Virus record (IMG/VR): IMGVR_UViG_3300028735_000012
Span: 1 to 53,831 of that record
From: a virus
Strand: one strand, 5' to 3'
Length of the DNA: 53,831 bases
Shown: in pieces, positions 15,536 through 23,231 of the stretch
Layout: each line of letters begins with the position of its first letter
How positions within the stretch are numbered: position 1 is the first letter of the stretch
Notes under the pieces: generated by a model
What the model saw: only the letters and a program-made list of their open reading frames with translations
Told to the model about the DNA's origin: nothing
Databases searched by the model: none
Position numbers and translations under genes: made by a program

Positions 15536-15694
15536 CAGGGCGTGGCCAGGCTAGACGGGGCGAGGCCTGGCTGGGCGCGGTCTGGCTGGGCGTGATGGTG
15601 TTCGGCAGAGCTGGATGTGGCTAGGCATGGTATGGCTAGGTTGGGCACGGCATGGCGCGATATGGGCTGGCTCGGCGGAGCCACCTTGACCATA

Positions 15695-15744
15695 CCCGGT
15701 CGAGGTAAGGCGAGATAAGGATAGCTCGCCTTACCTCGACTGGG
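15695..15744 (+). repeat. Hairpin H3 of the H1-H4 family
   Basis: Arms 15695-15714 and 15725-15744, loop ATAAGGATAG identical to H1. The left flank (GCCACCTTGACCAT) is shared with H1, so the two copies are the closest pair. Confidence 0.8.
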
Positions 15745-15918
15745 CGCGGCGGGGCAGGGCGTGGCCAGGCTAGACGGGGCAAGGCCAGGCATGGCGTGGC
15801 GTGGTCCGGTGAGGTCCGACATGGCCGGGTGGGGCTTGGCGTGTCGCGGTGAGGCTTGGCAAGGTGAGGCTTGGCCGGGCTTGGTGTGGCTAGGCGTGGC
15901 CCGGCTACTTTTACCGCC

Positions 15919-15968
15919 CCAGGTCGAAGTAAGGCGAGACAAAGATAGCTCGCTTTACTTCGGCCTGG
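15919..15968 (+). repeat. Hairpin H4 of the H1-H4 family
   Basis: Arms 15919-15938 and 15949-15968, loop ACAAAGATAG. The middle of the stem is GAAGTAA with TTACTTC where H3 has GAGGTAA with TTACCTC, a compensated change, and CCAGG pairs with CCTGG at the base. Confidence 0.8.
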
Positions 15969-16201
15969 TCCGGCGGGGTCGGGCTTGGCGGGCCTGGGCG
16001 GGGCGAGGTCCGGCGAGGTCCGGGCGGAGCATGGCAGGGCCGGGCCGGGCGCGGTTCGGCGCGGCAGGGTGTGGCTTGGCGTGGCGAGGCCAGGCATGGT
16101 TTGGCGAGGTCAGGCGCGGCATGGCGAGGCTAGGCTTGGCCTGGCTTGGCGGGGCTGGGCCAGGTCCGGCAAGGCTGGTTATGGCTTGGCTTGGTTTTTC
16201 G

Positions 16202-16230
16202 CGTGCCTGGTTCGATGTGAACCAGGCACG
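16202..16230 (+). promoter_or_regulatory. Perfect 12-bp hairpin at the array end, before rusA
   Basis: CGTGCCTGGTTC (16202-16213) pairs perfectly with GAACCAGGCACG (16219-16230) around GATGT. There is no T tract. It lies 27 bases before the rusA start and marks the end of the pentamer array. Confidence 0.75.
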
Positions 16231-16257
16231 TCTTACCTGCACAATCAAGGATGCTTC

Positions 16258-16644
16258 ATGGAAGTTGAGCTGCCATTTCCGCCGAGCATAAACCATCTTT
16301 GGCGAAGAATCGGCCATCGCACGCTAATGAGCCGAGAGGAGCGACGATTTCGGCGTCAGGTCGTAGCAATCCTAGCAGCAATGCAAATTCGTCTGCTCGT
16401 CGGCAATCTGGCCGTGCAAGTGGCAGTGCATCCGCCGGATCACCAACGACGCGATCTCGACAATGTGCTGAAGGCCCTGCTCGATGCACTCGAACATGGC
16501 GGAGCGTACACGGATGATGCCCAAATCGTAGAAATTCATATTCAAAAATGTGCAACGGCAGCACCGGCGGGCAAGGTGCGTGTCGTGCTGCAACAAGTTG
16601 GGAGTAATCCAGATGAAAATACAGGGTTGGATAGCAACAAATAA
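16258..16644 (+). CDS. rusA: RusA-family Holliday junction resolvase
   Basis: A 128-residue protein; the ATG at 16258 with AAGGA upstream is chosen because frames further upstream are only array sequence. Family marks are PFPPSINHLWR at the N-terminus, RRDLDNVLKALLDAL (65-77) and GGAYTDDAQIVEI (81-93), containing the acidic residues Asp66, Asp68 and Asp86/87 that bind metal in RusA. The enzyme cuts four-way junctions made during phage recombination and replication. The lysine following the family's aspartates is present in VLKALLD. It overlaps the next gene by 32 bases. Confidence 0.88.
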   Translation: MEVELPFPPSINHLWRRIGHRTLMSREERRFRRQVVAILAAMQIRLLVGNLAVQVAVHPPDHQRRDLDNVLKALLDALEHGGAYTDDAQIVEIHIQKCATAAPAGKVRVVLQQVGSNPDENTGLDSNK

Positions 16645-16825
16645 ACAAGGCTTAATCTTGGGTAGCTTTCATGAGAATCAAGAGGGGGCTATTGCTGCTG
16701 CTCGACAGATACTGCGCCTGACAGGCGGCCCGTCACTTGTGGCTGGCTTTCGCCTAATTCAGGCTACGCTGACCGTTCAAGACATGGATGACACCGCCCT
16801 GGGCCAAGAAGCGGAGGCAAAGTAA
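16613..16825 (+). CDS. Small hypothetical protein between rusA and helicase
   Basis: A 70-residue protein starting inside the rusA 3' end, with GGGAG nine bases before the ATG. Strands (KIQGWIATNKQGLILGSF) are followed by a helix (EGAIAAARQILRLTG) and another strand (SLVAGFRLIQATLTV). The stop overlaps the helicase start (TAATG), so it is co-translated with the replication proteins. No family recognised. Confidence 0.6.
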   Translation: MKIQGWIATNKQGLILGSFHENQEGAIAAARQILRLTGGPSLVAGFRLIQATLTVQDMDDTALGQEAEAK

Positions 16826-18630
16826 TGGAGCTGCGACCGTACCAGCAGGCAGCGGTCGAAGCGGTGTATGACCATCTACGGACGCGGGACGACAATCCGT
16901 GCGTGGTCATTCCGACTGCCGGTGGCAAGACACCGGTCATGGCAACCATCTGCAAAGATGCAGTCGGGCAATGGGGTGGCCGCGTCCTGATCTTAGCCCA
17001 TGTCAAAGAGCTGCTAGAGCAGACAGCAGACAAGCTGCGGGCCATTTGCCCAGAGGTCAGCTACGGTGTCTATTCGGCGGGCCTCAAGCGGCGCGATACA
17101 GACTATCCCGTCATCGTAGCTGGCATTCAGTCGGTCTATCAGCGGGCCTGTGAATTTGACCCGTTTGACTTGGTGATCGTGGATGAAGCGCATCTTATCC
17201 CGCCGGACGGAGATGGCATGTACCAGCAATTCTTGGCCGAGGCCCGGGTCGTCAATCCCAACCTGCGGGTCATTGGCTTCACGGCGACGCCATACAGGCT
17301 AAAGTCGGGGCCTATCTGCACGCCGGACGGCATCCTCAACCACATTTGCTACGAAGTTGGGGTGCGGGAGTTGATTGTCCAGGGCTACTTGTGCCCGCTT
17401 GTCACCAAAGCGGGCAAGGCACGGGCCGACACTAGCGGCCTGCACGTCCGGGCGGGTGAATTCGTAGCCGATGAAGTTGAAGAGCTGATGGACGACAATT
17501 GGCTCGTTGAAGCCGCTTGTGCTGAGATTGTCGAACATACCCATGATCGCAAGGCGGTTCTGATCTTTGCTTCGGGCATACGGCACGGCCAGCACGTCGT
17601 GCAAGTGCTGAAAGAACGGCACGGCATCGAGTGCGGCTTTGTCAGCGGGGAATCGTCAGACGACGAACGAAGCCGATTGATTTCTCGGTTCCGCGATCAG
17701 GAATGGATACGCCAACTCCAAATTGACTTTGGTGCAACCGCCGCCCCCAAGCCGCTGAAGTATCTAGCCAACGTCAATGTGTTGACGACCGGCTTCGATG
17801 CGCCAAATGTCGATTGTGTGGTCTTGCTTCGGCCCACGATGTCGCCGGGCCTCTACTACCAGATGGTTGGTCGAGGATTTCGACTGCATCCAGCCAAGCA
17901 AAACTGCCTGGTCCTTGACTTTGGCGGCAACGTGTTGCGACATGGACCGGTAGATCTGATCAAGGTCAAAACTGCCAGTCGCGGCGACACCAAAAGCAAA
18001 GAATCACCGGCCAAGGAATGCCCGGAATGCCAGTCCATCATTGCTGCCGGCTATGCACGCTGTCCCAATTGTGGCTACGAGTTTCCGTCGTCTGAGCGCA
18101 GCAAGCACGAAGCAAAGGCTAGCAGTGTCGGCATATTGTCGGGCCAGGTGACAATTGAAAAGTATACTGTGCGAGACGTGTCTTACAGCGTCCATAAGAA
18201 GCGTGGTTCGCCGGAGGACGCCCCAAGGTCAATGCGGGTCAATTACCGGGTCGGCTGGCACGAATACAAGTCAGAGTGGATCTGCTTTGAGCATACAGGC
18301 TTTGCGCGGCAAAAAGCGGTCGCTTGGTGGAGCAAGCGGTCGCATGAACCGGTGCCTGCAACAGCTGCCGAAGCCGTCGCGATTGCTAATGCTGGCGGGC
18401 TGGCCTCGACGCTTTCGATCACCGTGCGATCGGTAAGCGGCGAGGAGTACGACCAAATTATTGACTATGAACTCGGACCAATTCCAGAGTTTCTCGGTCT
18501 GGATGAGGTCCACGATACTAGCAACACCGGACTGCTAGACGACGACGCAATCAGTTTTCCGTACGGCTACAACGCGGCTGATGCCACAGAAAGCGTGGCT
18601 GATACCACAGAAGATGATATTCCGTGGTAA
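16825..18630 (+). CDS. SF2 DEAD/DEAH-box DNA helicase with zinc ribbon
   Basis: A 601-residue protein. Superfamily 2 motifs in order: Q-motif-like ELRPYQQAAV, Walker A PTAGGKT (30-36), DEAH (120-123), TATP (153-156), ASGIRHGQHV, TTGFDAPNVD (321-330) and QMVGRGFR (346-353). A four-cysteine zinc ribbon lies at Cys399, 402, 413 and 416, followed by a C-terminal domain of about 180 residues ending in an acidic tail. This is the usual phage replication helicase of the RAD25/SSL2-like type that unwinds DNA at origins or forks. It lies right after rusA and before the prim-pol protein. Confidence 0.88.
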   Translation: MELRPYQQAAVEAVYDHLRTRDDNPCVVIPTAGGKTPVMATICKDAVGQWGGRVLILAHVKELLEQTADKLRAICPEVSYGVYSAGLKRRDTDYPVIVAGIQSVYQRACEFDPFDLVIVDEAHLIPPDGDGMYQQFLAEARVVNPNLRVIGFTATPYRLKSGPICTPDGILNHICYEVGVRELIVQGYLCPLVTKAGKARADTSGLHVRAGEFVADEVEELMDDNWLVEAACAEIVEHTHDRKAVLIFASGIRHGQHVVQVLKERHGIECGFVSGESSDDERSRLISRFRDQEWIRQLQIDFGATAAPKPLKYLANVNVLTTGFDAPNVDCVVLLRPTMSPGLYYQMVGRGFRLHPAKQNCLVLDFGGNVLRHGPVDLIKVKTASRGDTKSKESPAKECPECQSIIAAGYARCPNCGYEFPSSERSKHEAKASSVGILSGQVTIEKYTVRDVSYSVHKKRGSPEDAPRSMRVNYRVGWHEYKSEWICFEHTGFARQKAVAWWSKRSHEPVPATAAEAVAIANAGGLASTLSITVRSVSGEEYDQIIDYELGPIPEFLGLDEVHDTSNTGLLDDDAISFPYGYNAADATESVADTTEDDIPW

Positions 18631-18657
18631 TTTCGCACGATCTGGAGAGACTAACAA

Positions 18658-20985
18658 ATGAATAACAATGCAAATGAACTCGGCAAGATTGCCAAAGCTC
18701 TTCTTCGTGCGGGTCTAAGTGTGCTTCCTGCCAAGCGAGAGGGGGACGCTAAGCGTGTAGCTTTGTCCGTTTGGAAACCGTACCAAGAGCGTCTGCCGAC
18801 TAGTGCCGAAGTGCGTGGCTGGTTTGCCAATCGCCACCAGTCGCTATGCCTTGTATGCGGTGCAGTGTCCGGCAATCTGGAGATGATTGATTTTGACCTC
18901 AGCGCCGAGATGTTCGAGCCATGGTGCAGCTTGGTGCGCGAAATGGCCCCAGACCTGCTTGAGCGGCTGGCAATCGAGACTACGCCTTCTGGGGGCAAGC
19001 ACGTCATTTATCGCTGCAATTCGCCTGTCTGTGGCAATCTCAAGCTTGCTCAACGAAAGCTAATTACGCCAAATGCGGACGCAGTTACGATTGCCGGCAA
19101 AACTTTTTTGCCAAGAAAGGACGCTCAAGGAAACTGGTCGATCCTATTGACATTCATTGAAACTCGTGGCGAGGGGGGCATTTTTTTGTGCTGGCCATCT
19201 GAAGGGTACAGCATCGTTCAAGGCAGTCTTACTGAGCTGCCGGTCATTACTGCTGAAGAGCGAGAGATACTGTTGTCGGCGGCATGGTCGCTGAACGAAC
19301 ATCATGCCGATCCCGAACCTGAACCAGTGCCTGCTGCGCCAACATATGGTCTTCGCCCTGGTGACGATTACGCCCAACGCGGGGATGTCCGAGACGTGTT
19401 GCTCAAGCACGGCTGGGTGCTTGTCAAGTCTGGTGAGAATGAATACTGGCGCAGGCCCGGTCGAGATGTTGGATGGTCGGCTACACTGCGAGATCGGGTC
19501 TTTTACGTCTTTAGCTCCAATGCTGCACCCTTTGAGCCGGGCAAAGCTTACGGCCCGTTTGCAGTGTACACATACCTGGAACACAACGGAGACTTTGTCG
19601 CAGCGGCCCGGGCGCTTAGCTCTGAAGGTTACGGCGGCACGCCGGCGATTGTGTCGATTGGAGACCGCGAAGATCCGGCTACGCCCGCTATGGTGGATCC
19701 TGGGCCAACACCTGTTGAAATGTTGCGTGTACCAGGTTTTATCAGCGAATTGATGGATCACACGCTAGCTGTTGCACCATACCCGAATCCGGTCATGGCA
19801 TTTGCTGGAGCGCTAGCATTGCAGGCATTTCTTGCTGGTCGCAAGGTACGCGATTCCGGCAATAATCGCACCAATATCTACCTACTTGGCCTAGCTCACT
19901 CCAGCTCAGGAAAAAACGAACCGCGCAAAGTCAATGCAGAAATCCTCTATCAAGTGGGCCTTTCTGAATGTTTGGGAGGACAATTTGCGTCCGGTGAAGG
20001 CATTCAAGATGCTCTCTTTCAGACACCCAGCATGCTGTTTCAAACAGATGAAATTGACTCGATACTACAATCGATCAACAAGGCTAAAGATGCTCGACAT
20101 GAAGCGATCATGAGTACGCTGCTGACGATGTATTCGTCAGCAAACAGTGTGTTTTCGATGCGTCGCAAAGCGGGCAAAGAATCACCGGGAGCGATTGATC
20201 AGCCATGTTTAGTGATCTTTGGTACAGCAGTCCCAAATCACTATTACCAAGCTCTTAGCGAACGCATGCTGACCAACGGCTTTTTCGCGCGAATGGTCGT
20301 CTTAGAGTCTGGGCCGCGATCACCTGGGCAAGAGCCGAGCGTTGATCCGCCACCACAAAGAGTCTTGGGTACGGCCAAATGGTGGGCCAACTATCGACCC
20401 GGTACAGGCAATCTGGAGCAATTTCACCCAGTGCCGGCTGTGGTCGAATATACCGACGAAGCTAAGCAACTGCTAATCGAGACGCGTTTGGCCGCAGATG
20501 CCGAATACGCCAAAGCGGAAGCCAAGAACGATCCGGTTGGTACAACTGTCTGGGGACGAGTCAGCGAACAAACTCGTAAACTATCGCTGCTGTACGCTGT
20601 TAGTGAAAATCACCAGTCGCCACGCATTAGCCTAGCCGCTGTGCAATGGGCATCGGCCTTTATGATGCACCAAACAAAGCGCATGCTCTTTATGGCGACC
20701 GGTCACGTTGCAGAAAACCCATTTCATGCCGAATGTCTCAAAGCGTTGGGGAAATTACGCAACGCCCCCAACGGCCAACTTTCGCACAGCGTGCTACTAA
20801 AACGCATGAAAATGGATGCCAAAAGCTTCTGCACCCTCATGGATACGTTAGTGCAGCAAGGGGACGTGGAAATCATAACGGAGCCTACGCCCGGTCGCAC
20901 CATGCGAGCATATCGCATTGTCGGTTCAGTAGCCCAAGAAGTGAAACAGAAAAGCGAAACAAGCAGCGAAAGAGAAAAAAGCTAA
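18658..20985 (+). CDS. Primase-polymerase / DUF3987 helicase-like replication protein
   Basis: A 775-residue protein with ribosome site GGAGAGA. The N-terminal about 230 residues look like a bifunctional prim-pol domain: MIDFDLSAE (catalytic acids, 76-84) and ETTPSGGKHVIYR (107-119). The middle and C-terminal parts resemble DUF3987, a helicase-like domain often fused to prim-pol, with a P-loop-like AHSSSGKN near 412-420 and QTDEID near 462-467. Together with the SF2 helicase it forms the replication core. The last codons overlap a short A/T-rich hairpin. Confidence 0.8.
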   Translation: MNNNANELGKIAKALLRAGLSVLPAKREGDAKRVALSVWKPYQERLPTSAEVRGWFANRHQSLCLVCGAVSGNLEMIDFDLSAEMFEPWCSLVREMAPDLLERLAIETTPSGGKHVIYRCNSPVCGNLKLAQRKLITPNADAVTIAGKTFLPRKDAQGNWSILLTFIETRGEGGIFLCWPSEGYSIVQGSLTELPVITAEEREILLSAAWSLNEHHADPEPEPVPAAPTYGLRPGDDYAQRGDVRDVLLKHGWVLVKSGENEYWRRPGRDVGWSATLRDRVFYVFSSNAAPFEPGKAYGPFAVYTYLEHNGDFVAAARALSSEGYGGTPAIVSIGDREDPATPAMVDPGPTPVEMLRVPGFISELMDHTLAVAPYPNPVMAFAGALALQAFLAGRKVRDSGNNRTNIYLLGLAHSSSGKNEPRKVNAEILYQVGLSECLGGQFASGEGIQDALFQTPSMLFQTDEIDSILQSINKAKDARHEAIMSTLLTMYSSANSVFSMRRKAGKESPGAIDQPCLVIFGTAVPNHYYQALSERMLTNGFFARMVVLESGPRSPGQEPSVDPPPQRVLGTAKWWANYRPGTGNLEQFHPVPAVVEYTDEAKQLLIETRLAADAEYAKAEAKNDPVGTTVWGRVSEQTRKLSLLYAVSENHQSPRISLAAVQWASAFMMHQTKRMLFMATGHVAENPFHAECLKALGKLRNAPNGQLSHSVLLKRMKMDAKSFCTLMDTLVQQGDVEIITEPTPGRTMRAYRIVGSVAQEVKQKSETSSEREKS

Positions 20986-20995
20986 TCGAGCTTTT
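20977..20995 (+). terminator. Weak terminator-like hairpin
   Basis: AAAAGCT (20977-20983) pairs with AGCTTTT (20989-20995) across the stop codon of the prim-pol gene, followed by a pyrimidine-rich tract. GC content of the stem is low, so strength is doubtful. Confidence 0.35.
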
Positions 20996-21000
20996 GCCTC

Positions 21001-21300
21001 TTCTTTCTTTTCCTTCCCCCCTCCTTCTCTCTGGTGGAGTGAAGAAAGTTTGTCGTCGTAAGTATAAGAAATATAATAAATTATCTCTCTCTCTCTCTCT
21101 TCTTTCTCTCTTTCTCTCTACTTCTCTCTCTCTATTTTTTTTTATTTTTATTTTTGTGTGTGTGTATATAAGAGAGGTGAGGGTGAAAGAGAGAAAGAAG
21201 ATACTCCGGCACCGTAGATTGCTGTCTGGATAGGATTGCGCAGGACATTTTTTGTGACCGACGTAACGGATTTGTCATAGATTCTGCACTAGAGGATTTA
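21001..21300. repeat. Gene-free simple-sequence tract, (CT)n with inverted purine arm
   Basis: About 300 bases without a gene. It holds a polypyrimidine run of CT and TTTC units (21082-21133), T and TG runs, then a purine run. CTTCTTTCTCTCTTTC (21099-21114) is perfectly complementary to 21185-21200, giving a long imperfect hairpin. Such composition is unlike the rest of the window. It may separate replication and regulatory units. The open frame across it is not protein-like. Confidence 0.8.
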
Positions 21301-21302
21301 TT

Positions 21303-21848
21303 ATGAAAAATGTACTTACGACTGGGCAGGTGGCTCGTATGCTAAACACTTCTCCAAGGACAGTGACTAAGTGGGTCGATTCTGGGCAACTGAAAGGCTA
21401 TCGACTGCCTCTCTCCCCAGACCGACGCATTCCTCGTGCATCGCTGCTGGAATTTATCCGGCAGCACAATATCCCTATTCCGCCCGAGCTAGGCTTGCCG
21501 ATCCTGCTAGTGGTGGGCGACCCAGACATGGCTGAGCAATTGCAACGGCAGCTAGTAGGCTGGAAGGTCGAAGCGGCAGACTCCGTATGGACCGCTGCCA
21601 CAATCGCCACTAAAGCCGGCGGACAGCTACGCGGGGCCGTTGTAAGCGGCCAAATAGGCCGCCTTGAAGCAAGAGAGATCGCCCAAGCCCTAGCAGATCA
21701 AATCCGCCTGCGAATCGTGCTATGCGCGGAAGACGACGACGGCTCGATCTGGACGAGCGACGCTGCACTCATGCGCATGCAGTATCCTGTAAGACCTGAC
21801 GCTATCTCGCGGGCCATCCTTTCGGGCATGACGGGGGGATCAAAATGA
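21303..21848 (+). CDS. HTH regulator with receiver-like second domain
   Basis: A 181-residue protein; AGAGGA eight bases before the ATG. Residues 4-50 form a MerR/excisionase-type HTH (LTTGQVARMLNTSPRTVTKW, then SGQLKGYRLPLSPDRRIPRA). The C-terminal part (LPILLVVGDPDMAEQLQRQL, then DSVWTAATIA, LRGAVVSG, LRIVLCAED) has the alpha-beta rhythm of a response-regulator receiver, with Asp73 or Asp75 rather than a clean phosphoacceptor. Proteins with this HTH followed by a receiver-like fold are familiar to me from planctomycetes. It probably regulates transcription here. Its stop overlaps a truncated frame that runs into the CRISPR repeats. Confidence 0.75.
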   Translation: MKNVLTTGQVARMLNTSPRTVTKWVDSGQLKGYRLPLSPDRRIPRASLLEFIRQHNIPIPPELGLPILLVVGDPDMAEQLQRQLVGWKVEAADSVWTAATIATKAGGQLRGAVVSGQIGRLEAREIAQALADQIRLRIVLCAEDDDGSIWTSDAALMRMQYPVRPDAISRAILSGMTGGSK

Positions 21849-22030
21849 AACTAAACCGCCAGCAGATGGAAGAACTTTTTACCCAACATCAAGGCTTCAA
21901 TGCGGCCACGGTGAGACACCGTGGAGATACAAAGGACCGGTGGGTGGACAGGGTGCAGGGCTTCCAGCTTCAATGCGGCCACGGTGAGACACCGTGGAGA
22001 TACGACCGGTGCCTACCGATTGCTGCATGA
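21845..22030 (+). pseudogene. Short frame running into the mini-CRISPR array, likely a gene stump
   Basis: An ATGA overlap with the previous gene and the sequence MKLNRQQMEELFTQHQ look like a real coupled gene start. After 16 codons the frame enters the first CRISPR repeat, and all further residues come from repeats and spacer. The likely story is that the array was inserted into, or replaced most of, a downstream gene. It is unlikely to encode a functional protein. Confidence 0.4.
21894..22003 (+). CRISPR. Phage-borne mini-CRISPR array: two repeats, one spacer
   Basis: Two identical 37-nt repeats (21894-21930 and 21967-22003) flank one 36-nt spacer (21931-21966). The repeat begins GCTTCAATG, ends GGAGATAC and contains a perfect 8-bp stem, CCACGGTG-AGA-CACCGTGG, as in repeats processed by Cas6-like enzymes. 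The spacer matches 46262-46297 of the tape measure gene at 29 of 36 bases. No adaptation genes or Cas6 are present in the window. Type IV-like effector genes lie 5.6 kb downstream. The plus strand is the likely transcribed one, as the repeat end resembles known 5' handles. Confidence 0.85.
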
Positions 22031-22206
22031 GCAATGGCTACTACGCGACAAATAATTGTTGCCACCCTTTTTTAAGGAGGCAAGTATCACAAAACATCCT
22101 ATGAAATTTTATTGATGACACTTTAACAATCCAAACAGTTGAAGATTTTTTCGCAGTAGTTTGTGTCGTGTTTTTGCTTGGAGGCGTGAAAGTTTAGCAA
22201 AGATTG
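22031..22206. other. Gene-free region after the mini-array
   Basis: No gene seen. An orphan AAGGAGG at about 22073-22079 is followed only by a four-codon frame (ATG at 22101), which suggests loss of a gene. AT content rises toward the promoter at 22207. Confidence 0.5.
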
Positions 22207-22235
22207 TTGACTGGAATAAATGTTTTACGAATAAT
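22207..22235 (+). promoter_or_regulatory. Sigma-70-type promoter for the sigma-factor gene
   Basis: TTGACT (22207-22212), a 17-base spacer and AATAAT (22230-22235). Transcription would start about 35 bases before the ATG at 22278. Confidence 0.75.
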
Positions 22236-22277
22236 TGATTAACGGGCCTAAGCGGAACTCAACCCCTCCAGAAAGCC

Positions 22278-23231
22278 ATGCCCGCTGAAACGCAGCCACT
22301 GCTTCCTTTCTCCGACTGGACCGCTTTGAAAGCGGACAACTGGTCGGCCAAAGCAAATACGCCACCTACGAGAAAATCTCGCCCTTCGACTGATTCTGCT
22401 TGTTCTAGCGAGCCGACACAACAGCTCATCACCTTCACAAGCGGTTCCCGTCTCACCGAAGAGCAGCAGCGTCTAGTTGAGGCCAACCTTGGCCTAGTCT
22501 ACAATCTTGTCGGGAAATTTAGGTTTCCGCAGGCGTATCACGACGATGCCGTCAGTGATGCCATGTTGGCATTGGTCCATGCGGCACGCGGGTTCAAGGC
22601 AGACAGAATTGGCAAATTTTCTGCATTTGCGTATCTTTGCATTGAAAGAAGGCTCAAATCTTTGTATAATCGCATTTTGAAGTTAGAGTCGCGGCGTGCT
22701 TCTGACGTGACGCAACGCGACGAGTGGGACGACGAGTGGACTGAGAACGGCCAAGCTCTGCATGAGCCAGCGATCAACGATGCGCCTTACGTTCCGGTGT
22801 TGGACGATCCCCAAGGAACCCGACGGCCTATGTCGAAGCAATGCCGAGCATTTGGCGACCTAGCCCCTGTGGTGTGGTCGCTACGCTCAAGGCATCGCCG
22901 CGTGCTTTGTGCGGCTTATGTGCGTAGCACTCGCGTGCAGGCATCGCTCACCGAATTAGCTTGCACGCTACGTTGCACGCGGCAAGAAGCTCGTGAGCGA
23001 CTGCAAGAGGCTCTTGCGGCTCTGCGTCGCCGACTGCTACGCGAATGGGGTGACACGCCACCTCGGCCTTGGAGCGTAGCTGACGATGACGCCCTGCGGC
23101 CTCTGCTTGCCCTCACAGGTATGCGTCGCCAACTGGTCCTCATGCTGCTTGCCCAACGCTGGCAGCGATCCTACCGCGAAGTCAAAGCGCGGGCAAACTA
23201 CCTGCAACAGGAGGCTGACAATGGGACGTAA
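22278..23231 (+). CDS. Phage sigma-70-family RNA polymerase sigma factor
   Basis: A 317-residue protein. Residues 62-132 form sigma region 2: LVEANLGLVYNLVGKF, DDAVSDAMLALVHAARGF and KFSAFAYLCIERRLKSLYNR. A charged linker follows. A possible region 4-like helix set comes at 205-250 (SLTELACTLRCTRQEARERL), ending in an arginine-rich helix. The protein could redirect host polymerase to phage late promoters. It has its own good promoter but only a weak ribosome site before the ATG. The C-terminal 60 residues extend beyond usual small sigma factors. Confidence 0.8.
   Translation: MPAETQPLLPFSDWTALKADNWSAKANTPPTRKSRPSTDSACSSEPTQQLITFTSGSRLTEEQQRLVEANLGLVYNLVGKFRFPQAYHDDAVSDAMLALVHAARGFKADRIGKFSAFAYLCIERRLKSLYNRILKLESRRASDVTQRDEWDDEWTENGQALHEPAINDAPYVPVLDDPQGTRRPMSKQCRAFGDLAPVVWSLRSRHRRVLCAAYVRSTRVQASLTELACTLRCTRQEARERLQEALAALRRRLLREWGDTPPRPWSVADDDALRPLLALTGMRRQLVLMLLAQRWQRSYREVKARANYLQQEADNGT

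Larger units (their letters stand above)
14803..16195 (+). repeat. Degenerate pentanucleotide array (GGYNN)n with embedded hairpins
   Basis: Read in steps of five from 14805, almost every unit is GGC or GGT followed by two free bases, for example GGCTT GACGG GGCCA and GGCGT GGCCA GGCTA. Phase holds for long runs and is reset by inserted hairpins at 14956-15003, 15317-15366, 15486-15535, 15695-15744 and 15919-15968. By length there are roughly two hundred units. G greatly exceeds C on this strand. The string GGCGTGGCCAGGCTAG recurs near 14818, 15539 and 15759. Open frames on both strands here are artefacts: in this pattern only one codon phase (NNG) can give a stop. It lies between the recombination genes and RusA/helicase/primase, a sensible place for an origin or recombination site. 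Confidence 0.9.

Noticed and set aside
14759-16257. Long open frames on both strands of the pentamer array
   Set aside because: With GGYNN units only one codon phase can produce a stop, so every frame stays open by composition. The products are low-complexity Gly/Arg/Ala/Trp or Pro/Ala/Arg/His strings without ribosome sites.
20646-21233. Open frame spanning the end of the prim-pol gene and the CT tract
   Set aside because: It is out of frame with prim-pol, and its second half is pure simple sequence (SLSLSLLSLFLS), not a protein.
22073-22115. AAGGAGG followed by ATG at 22101 as a gene
   Set aside because: The frame ends after four codons, so it is at most a remnant.
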